This document shows, piece by piece, positions 57,676-64,000 of a stretch of DNA of 64,000 nucleotides. A program made the position numbers and the translations under genes. Every line of letters starts with the position of its first letter. The first letter of the stretch is position 1. Under the pieces are notes generated by a model. It saw only the letters and a list, made by a program, of their open reading frames with translations. It had not been told where the DNA came from and did no database searches. The DNA comes from Trematomus loennbergii (Eukaryota > Chordata > Actinopteri > Perciformes > Nototheniidae): assembly GCA_012861695.1 (NCBI GenBank), contig JAAOOA010000130.1:805851-869850 (forward strand). The letters run 5' to 3'.

Positions 57676-58344
57676 AACCAGACAATACACAAGTTAACCC
57701 AGAAAAGGATCCACCGATTTAACAAAAATGTAAATGTTATTTATTTATTTATTTGTTTATTCCACACATGGCAGTTATTTTAAAACAAAACATGTTCACT
57801 TATACAGTTTTTCTTTTTTTAGCATGGTGGAAAGGAGCAGGGAGAAGAACATCTTATTTGTCCTGCCCCTTCTTACACAAAAAAACAAACAAATATTCTT
57901 TCAGTCACAGTTGCTTACAAATACTGAAAGATAAAACCTAAGATGTTGAACTGCCACTCTACTTTTTGAACTTGCTAAAAAGCGTATTTGAATAATAAAC
58001 CATCCTTAGTCTTCCCCCTGAACGCCACACACGCCTCAGTAAATTCCTCCACGATGGGCGAGCTGTCAGCGTCTGCTCTGAGTGCTTCTGGCTGTAAGAG
58101 GAGAGAAACCCCCCCCCCCCCTACGATGAAAAGCTCATTTAAACCTCCAGGCTGCGCTACATATGGCCGCTGCACTTTTAAGAATCTTCTTTTAACACTT
58201 GGCAGAGAAGTGCAGCAGAACGAGCTCGGGTCGGGTTATAAATGGCTCCCAGGGGCCCGTTTCCTCCTGACGAGGCCCAAACTCTGGCCTGGGGGTCCCG
58301 AGGGGGGGACGCCTCGTTACAGGCTGAGGGTCCAGGGCGGAGAG
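57676..58344. other. Intergenic, no gene recognised
   Basis: A (TTTA)n tract occurs at 57738-57760 and a C-tract at 58110-58120. Open frames on both strands at 57988-58477 show no known domain. Confidence 0.45.
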
Positions 58345-58595
58345 GAGCTGAAACCCAAGCATCATTGAACATTTCATCGAACGCACCGAGAGTCACCGCT
58401 GTTTTGGAAACGTGAGAGTTTAGTGTCAAACAGCAGCAGGACGACAAGTTCAACGGCGAATAATAAAACTCGGACACGTTTACGGCTTAGCACCGACTCC
58501 AGAAACTGTTTTCCCGTTGGATCTTGAACAGCAACCTTTTTAAAAGTAAAGTAAAGACTTATCTTTTTTATTTGGGGCAATTGTAATCTTTTGTA
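58345..58595 (+). repeat. Segmental duplication, copy 1
   Basis: About 250 bp (ACATTTCATCGAACGCACCG, TTTAGTGTCAAACAGCAGCA, TAGCACCGACTCCAGAAA, AAAGTAAAGTAAAGACTTAT) nearly identical to 59713-59950. Confidence 0.93.
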
Positions 58596-58615
58596 GTGTC
58601 ACCAAATAATGTCAG

Positions 58616-59427
58616 TAGGGATGTCCCGATCACCTTTTTTTGCTCCCGATCCGATTCCGATCATTTGATTTTGACAATCTGCCAATACCGATTTTTCCCG
58701 ATCCGATCTTTATGTAATGCATTAAGAGAAAAAAAAGGTAACAGATAACGGCTGGTCATCCAACGCGATGAATTCAGCTATCTTGGCTGTTATTTTTTGG
58801 CCTTTTCACTGTTCTGGGGCAGTTTCTCTTTCCTTTTAAAAGTCTCTGAAAGTGTCGGTTGTTTCAGTGCCGTTACCTGAGTGGCCGCTGTGTACTCGTC
58901 GTGTTGTTGTTGGTGTTTGTATTAGATTGGTCGTGTTGAACGTAGCTCTGTTCTTTCCACCACGCGGAACCTCCGCCTTGCAAACATTGCATCTGGCTGT
59001 TACACTGCCTTCGCTTTCAATTTTATAATACTTCCAAACTCCTGACATTTTCTCTGTCCAGACTCCGAGGCACCAGCTGAACGTAGCCTCTCGTTAGCTT
59101 ACTGCTACTATTAGACACTGCGCCCACTCTGTTGCCAGATTTGAGAGAAATAAGCAACCAGGTCTATGAAAACAAGCCCAAAAGAAGCAACACATACATG
59201 ATGTTGTGTCATTTTAAACCAAAACTAAGGCCTCAGGGTGACTTTAAGACGTGAACATGGTCATTTTTGTTTTGTAACATTAAATAAAATAATAAAAATA
59301 TTTTATAAAATTAAAAATTAAAAAATTAAAATTCCCGATCCCCGATTTTTTCTCCCGATTCCGATCTTTTGAAAATCACGTGATCGGCTCCGATCCCCGA
59401 TCACGTGATCGGATCGGGACATCTCTA
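58616..59427. mobile_element. hAT element relic with perfect 8-bp target duplication
   Basis: Starts TAGGGATGTCCCGATC and ends GATCGGGACATCTCTA (inverted). The octamer AATGTCAG is duplicated at 58608-58615 and 59428-59435. The 812-bp body holds a BED zinc-finger exon relic on the - strand and no catalytic domain. Confidence 0.92.
58836..59048 (-). pseudogene. BED zinc-finger exon of a hAT transposase (frameshifted)
   Basis: Residues 2-43 read SGVWKYYKIESEGSVTARCN and onward, with W/Y aromatics, CxxC (C20, C23), RGGKNRATFNTTNLI: a good match to ZBED-type hAT fingers. The expected His pair after NLI appears only in another frame, consistent with a one-base shift. The rest of the transposase is absent. 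Confidence 0.85.
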
Positions 59428-59712
59428 AATGTCAGTCTTTTAAAAAAGTTTTAACCCTACATTTGGAAAAAGAAAGCAGCTGATGAAGAGATCTGCACGA
59501 CTGTTCAGTGAACAGCTAGAGATGGGATGCCTTACAAGTAATTGTCCTCTTTAGTGCTGCAGATTCAAATACAATTGGCAAAAGACTCCTCTAATGTAAC
59601 TCAAAAATCCAAGTGTTTTCAAGATGGCCTCCGATTAAGGTCTTGGAAATGTCAAAATGTCACTTTCACTTTCCCTATATTAAAGATCTTGGTGTCAAAT
59701 CATACACTTTTG

Positions 59713-59950
59713 AACCCAAGCAACATTGAACATTTCATCGAACGCACCGAGAGTCACCGCTGTTTTGGAAACGTGAGAGTTTAGTGTCAAACAGCAGCAG
59801 GACGACAAGCTCAACGGCGAATAATAAAAACTCGGACACGTTTACGGCTTAGCACCGACTCCAGAAATCGGTTTTCCCATTGGATCTTAGAACAGCAACC
59901 TTTTTAAAAGTAAAGTAAAGACTTATCTTTTTCATTTGGGGTAATTGTGT
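59713..59950 (+). repeat. Segmental duplication, copy 2
   Basis: Counterpart of 58345-58595, with scattered substitutions and a few 1-2 base indels (TCAACGGCGAATAATAAAAA; CCAGAAATCGG). Confidence 0.93.
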
Positions 59951-61015
59951 GTCGTATCACTGTTCATGTTTTTAGTTCTGCAGATTCAATGAAATTGGTT
60001 ACTTTTTTACTACTCAAAAATCCAAGATATCTGCCATTTTAGAGATGTATGTTTAAGGACTTGTTAGAGGAAACTGTGAACAGACTTGGACAGAAAACAT
60101 CGATCAGAGCTGCCTTCGTTTGATATGTACTTGTTGTTGTCGGAGGTCCAGACGTTGGTGCGCCGTGGAGCGGAGTTGACTTTCTTAGAGGAAGCAAATA
60201 TGATCATTTTCAAGTCAATGAAATAATTTCCATTATCCCTTACATTCAAGATTCATTCTAATGGAAACTGGCTATCCCAACAGGTATTGTAGTTGAGAGG
60301 TATTTCTGAAGTTTCTAAATTGTAAATTAGATTTCCCAATACTCAAAAAAAGATTGTCAGAAACGGTGAAACTAAATTTAAATCCTCTGATAAGATTTTG
60401 TGATAATTGAGCAACAAAACGTAATTAATTCATGAGAATGAAAGCAGCTGATAACGGGAAATGCTTGACTGTTTTTAATTAACAGGGTTAGGGTTAGGGT
60501 TAGTCCAACAGAAAGGAACTTATCCTCAGAGGAACCCGCTGTGTGTTTAGAAAATAGACTTCTTACATCCCATGTGGATAACCGAATGACAGACTGGTTT
60601 GTAGACGGAAACACTCTGAAACTCTGAATCTCTCCTCGTGGTCCGTGACCTCCTGACTGGACGTGAACCCGGCGGTCCGAAAGGTCGCAACCTCTCTGTC
60701 CGTTTCCTCTGTTTGGCTTCAGAGCTGATACTCCAGAGCCAGCTGGGAATTCAGACACACAAACAGAACAAGCTCTGACTCTCTGACCCGGAAGAAACAC
60801 CTCAGCATCGGAAGAAGGGGTTTAAAAAGAACACGTTAACACAGTGTCACCGATCTGATGGGCACTTTGAAAACGTCATGTTTGCTGTTGTTGTTTTAGC
60901 AGTGTATTATATAGTTATTATACTCACTGTTTTTAGCCAGACCAGAGGCTGGCAGCCCTTGTTGAAATCAAAATGAATGTTGATTTCAAATATGGGTTTG
61001 GTCAAAGCAAGAGGG
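59951..61015. other. Intergenic; short telomere-like repeat
   Basis: GGGTTAGGGTTAGGGTTAG at 60485-60503 is about three TTAGGG units. The rest is unique AT-moderate sequence without a recognised gene. Confidence 0.5.
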
Positions 61016-62097
61016 CAGAAGGTAGGGCTTTAGAAAGTATGGGCTTTTGGGAACCTACTTTATGCTCTAGTCTATTATTATCATTTTATTTGGACAAAGT
61101 TCTCAGGCAGCTTTTTTTGTACCCTTAACCCCAGTTAGATTTGTAGAGAACATGTTTGTATTTCTCAACTAAGGTATTGATATTGGTGCCAGAACGTGGT
61201 GGTATTTGCATGTTTTAATACATTAAAATCGGATCAAATACAGACCCGGACTTTAAAGTTACGAGATGGTCCAACTAATGAGCATTTGGTTAGACATCTT
61301 GAGGTGTCTTTAAATTAAGAAGTGTGCAATACAAATTATATTTAGTATCTTTACCTGTTGAGATCAAAATGAAGAGATTTAAAAGATGGTCCATGCATGG
61401 GGGCATGGGCCGTAGGAAGTTAAGAACCTTTTTTTATTTGGACAAAGTTCTCAAGCGGCCTTTTTGTACCCCTAACTCCAGGTCATTATATGTAGAGAAC
61501 ATGGATGTATATCTAAAACTAAGTATTGATATTGGTGCCAGAACATGGTGGTATTAACATGTTTTTAATAATTCAAATATAGACCTGGATTTTAAAGGTA
61601 CACCAGCGACCGTCCTACCAATGAGGATTTAGTTGGACATCTTGAGGTGTTCCTGTTTTTAGAAATGTACGATATATAAATTAGATGTATTATTTTAACC
61701 TTCATACCTTGAGGTGTCCATTGGCTGAGTTTAAAGATGTTAATGGTCCATGGATGTGGGCAGGAAGTACGACTCTATGAATTAAAGAAGGGGCTTTTGT
61801 AACCCCACTTTATGCACCGGCCTAATATCCTATTTAATTTGAAAAAAGTTCTTGTGCTGCCTTTTTGTAACCCCAACCCCAGAGAGGTTAAGAGATGTGT
61901 AGAGAACATTTCGAAGGTAGCTAAGGTATTGATATTGGTGCCAGAACATGGTGGTATTAACATGTTTTCATAATCCAAATATAGACCACAAGCGATCGTC
62001 CGACCATTGTGAAATTGGTTGGACATCTTGAGGAGTTCCTGTTTTTAAAAGTGTGCGATATACATTTCAATCACTATTTTTACCGGAGGCTTGCAAC
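61016..62097 (+). repeat. About 350-400-bp imperfect tandem repeat, three copies
   Basis: ATTGATATTGGTGCCAGAAC plus GTGGTGGTAT, and TTGGTTAGACATCTTGAGG, and TTTGTACCCCTAACTCCAG recur near 61171/61284/61115, 61527/61630/61460 and 61930/62013/61868. A further piece (CCAGAACATGGTGGTATTAG) lies at 62990 beyond the inserted element. Confidence 0.82.
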
Positions 62098-62721
62098 TAG
62101 GGCTGTACCCGAATATCCGAATATCCGAATAGTCGTTCGTTGGAGTACTATTCGGGTTTCAATTTGGTTATTCGGATATTCGTTTTTTGGTAGCCGCGCT
62201 GTACTGCGGCTGCCAAATTGAATTAATTGAAAACTCCAATATCAACGTAAGAGCTTGCGCCTCTTCGGGGGGTGCTAACACTTAACCATAAATGTTATCG
62301 TTACTTTCTCCGTCTTTATATGTAGATATGACTTTTTCTCCGTTAATCTCTGTCACGTTGTTTCCATAGCAACAACAACTTCCTGTCAACAGCGCTAACT
62401 CTCCTTCAAAATAAAAGCATGTCCATACAAATAGGAAGCCAAGCCAAATTACACTTAAGACATATACAACTGCAACAAAAGTAACAAACACAATGCGATA
62501 TCCTTTTCAATTTCAAAGAACACAAATTGGGTTCATTAACAAATAACTATAAAAAACAATACTGTAGAAAACAAAATAAACCGCAATACACGTGTTGAAG
62601 CGGTTCACTGCTGATTACTACGCAACCCCCCCCCCCCCCCCCCCCCCGCGCGGGCCGAATATTTGCTGCTGATTACTACCAAATATCCAGAGCCCGAAAA
62701 ATGATATTCAGGACAGCCCTA
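62098..62721 (+). mobile_element. TAGGGCTGT hAT-like element, full length
   Basis: Starts TAGGGCTGTACCCGAATATCC and ends TTCAGGACAGCCCTA. Flanking octamers CTTGCAAC (62090-62097) and TTTGCAAC (62722-62729) match at 7 of 8 positions, a hAT-type target duplication. It contains a (C)20-type run at 62627-62647. No transposase frame. Truncated relative at 52592. Confidence 0.87.
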
Positions 62722-63030
62722 TTTGCAACCGCAGTGCGGTTGTCTCAAAGTAGAAGAAGTTAAGATAAGACTTTATTTATCCCAAAGGAAATTGTTGTGC
62801 CAGAGTTAAAAAAAATACAATAAACACAGCAGCATAATAATCAAACTGTACACTAACAGTGCAGTAAAACGAGCTATTAAATATCTACAGGAAACATAGA
62901 CGGTCACATAATTAATGTAAATATTAACAGTATACGAAGACATACTTTATGAACCCCTCACAGGGACATGTCTTTCTCCAAGAACAAGTACCAGAACATG
63001 GTGGTATTAGCATGTTTAATAAGATCAAAT
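62722..63030. mobile_element. Retroposon tail-like segment and repeat remnant
   Basis: AAGATAAGACTTTATTTATC and CCAAAGGAAATTGTTGTGCC (62762-62802) resemble fish LINE tails in minus orientation. At 62985-63030 the local 400-bp repeat resumes. Confidence 0.5.
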
Positions 63031-63925
63031 CAGGGTTCAGTGTTGGTGTTTTGGGGGGAGGGTGGAGGTCCTGAAGGTCACAGACTGACCCTCAGTGAAA
63101 GCCTCCTCTCAGACAAGGACACCAGATATGACGATTATCCGCGAGGAGACGTAAACAGCTGAGCGTCTCCTCCAGAAACATGGCGTCTCTTTCTGCCGAT
63201 ACCTGAGCGCCTCTGTTTACGCTGAGGTGAGGCAGCAGCCGCTCGGAAAGCGATACTCGAACCGTGTTTACTCAACTGCTGCGTCCTAACCTCGGTACCT
63301 TCGTGGCTCCCGACATGATCCACCTTAATGCTGACAAATGACTTTCTGACCAGAAAGCAGAGGGGGTTGTGGGTAATCGATCCGTGAGAGGACACTAAAC
63401 ACTTCGGAGACTCTCATTGCTAAGTTGAAGTTCAGCCGTCAAGTCGTGGTTAATGAAGATGTGAGGAGCGATCATTACACTTGATTATAAATGGCTTATA
63501 TGGAGGAAAGTGTACTCAGTTGTACTTCAAATATTAAGCCTGGCTTTTATTTCAAACATATCCCATAACAAAAACCAAACCAACAATAATTACATTGTAC
63601 AAACCCTGATATTTATACAGTTTGGCTTCTCCTTCTTTCTCCTGTTCATCAGCAACGTAGTGTTTGTTTGTTTGGTTTGGGGAGAGGTTTTAGGGGCTTC
63701 AAACCCTGGAGAAGTGGTTTCCCAATCAGTGTTTAGGGGTCTCTTCTCACTCAGGACTGCTTACATAGTGGATGGATTTCAGCTGTCCTGTTTATTTTAT
63801 TGGGAAGCAAAGAAAAAACGACTTCTCTTTGATAAAGGGACGATTCCCCCCTCAACACGACAGCATTTGTAAATTGTAACTTAAAGAAGCAACCTATGGA
63901 AAGTTTGGAAATATCAATAAGGAAA
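63031..63925. other. Intergenic, no gene recognised
   Basis: A 120-codon open frame (63510-63872) and an 86-codon frame on - (63135-63395) have no recognisable domain, and no splice-linked neighbours are seen. Confidence 0.4.
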
Positions 63926-64000
63926 TATAAGATAAGATAAGATTGACTTTATTTATCCCTGTAGTGGCTTAAACGTTTCTAGAGCCACTTCCAACATACG
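63926..64000 (-). mobile_element. Retroposon tail, cut by window end
   Basis: ATAAGATAAGATAAGATTGAC, then TTTATTTATCCCTGTAGTGG, same tail type as 62762 and 37990. Confidence 0.5.

Noticed and set aside
63510..63872. 120-codon frame near the window end
   Set aside because: Hydrophobic low-complexity translation without recognisable family or splice signals.

Overview
The window is nuclear DNA from a ray-finned fish, most likely a percomorph (acanthomorph) teleost. The evidence is split, intron-bearing muscle genes, long CA/GT arrays, TTAA-ended and CAGAGGTG-ended non-autonomous DNA transposons typical of fish, and a MyoD with the poly-serine insert I associate with acanthomorph MyoD1. No prokaryotic, organellar or viral genes were seen.

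Only two protein-coding genes are supported, and they point at each other. (1) A fast skeletal troponin T gene (tnnt3) runs on the + strand from before the window to a stop at 10240. Ten successive exons give about 223 residues, and an eleventh 41-nt exon (7509-7549) looks like the mutually exclusive partner of the 41-nt exon at 6090-6130. The start codon lies upstream of base 1. (2) A complete three-exon MyoD gene (myod1) lies on the - strand, with coding sequence from 20193 down to 16802 (299 residues) and a recognisable TATA/GC/CCAAT promoter near 20409-20494. Its C-terminus carries a tandem-repeat tract. MyoD is the bHLH activator of muscle genes and fast troponin T is a thin-filament protein made in fast muscle, so the two are functionally related neighbours.

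Regions: 1-10.57 kb tnnt3; 10.57-15.37 kb intergenic, with degenerate repeats and a 57-bp minisatellite split by a 1.24-kb hAT-like element with a perfect 8-bp target-site duplication; 15.37-20.5 kb myod1; 20.5-64 kb no convincing gene, but a dense repeat field. The repeat field includes a 2.3-kb G-free 8-bp array, another 57-bp array, CA/GT arrays, an 11-bp GGCCCA-type array, three copies of a hAT-like MITE carrying a 37-bp VNTR expanded to about 8, 9 and 34 units, a nested MITE with a 21-bp-arm hairpin, a 72-bp minisatellite that also occurs inverted inside tnnt3, a 1.9-kb minisatellite with a CAGCTG E-box in nearly every unit, a hAT relic with a BED zinc-finger exon, and large tandem repeats interrupted by hAT-like insertions.

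I did not find a clearly new biological system. The items most worth checking are the repeat-built MyoD C-terminus, the tnnt3 alternative exon pair separated by a minisatellite, the E-box array, the G-free 8-bp array upstream of myod1, and transposon-borne VNTR expansion. All coordinates and splice junctions were read by eye without alignment; repeat boundaries are approximate unless a target-site duplication is quoted.
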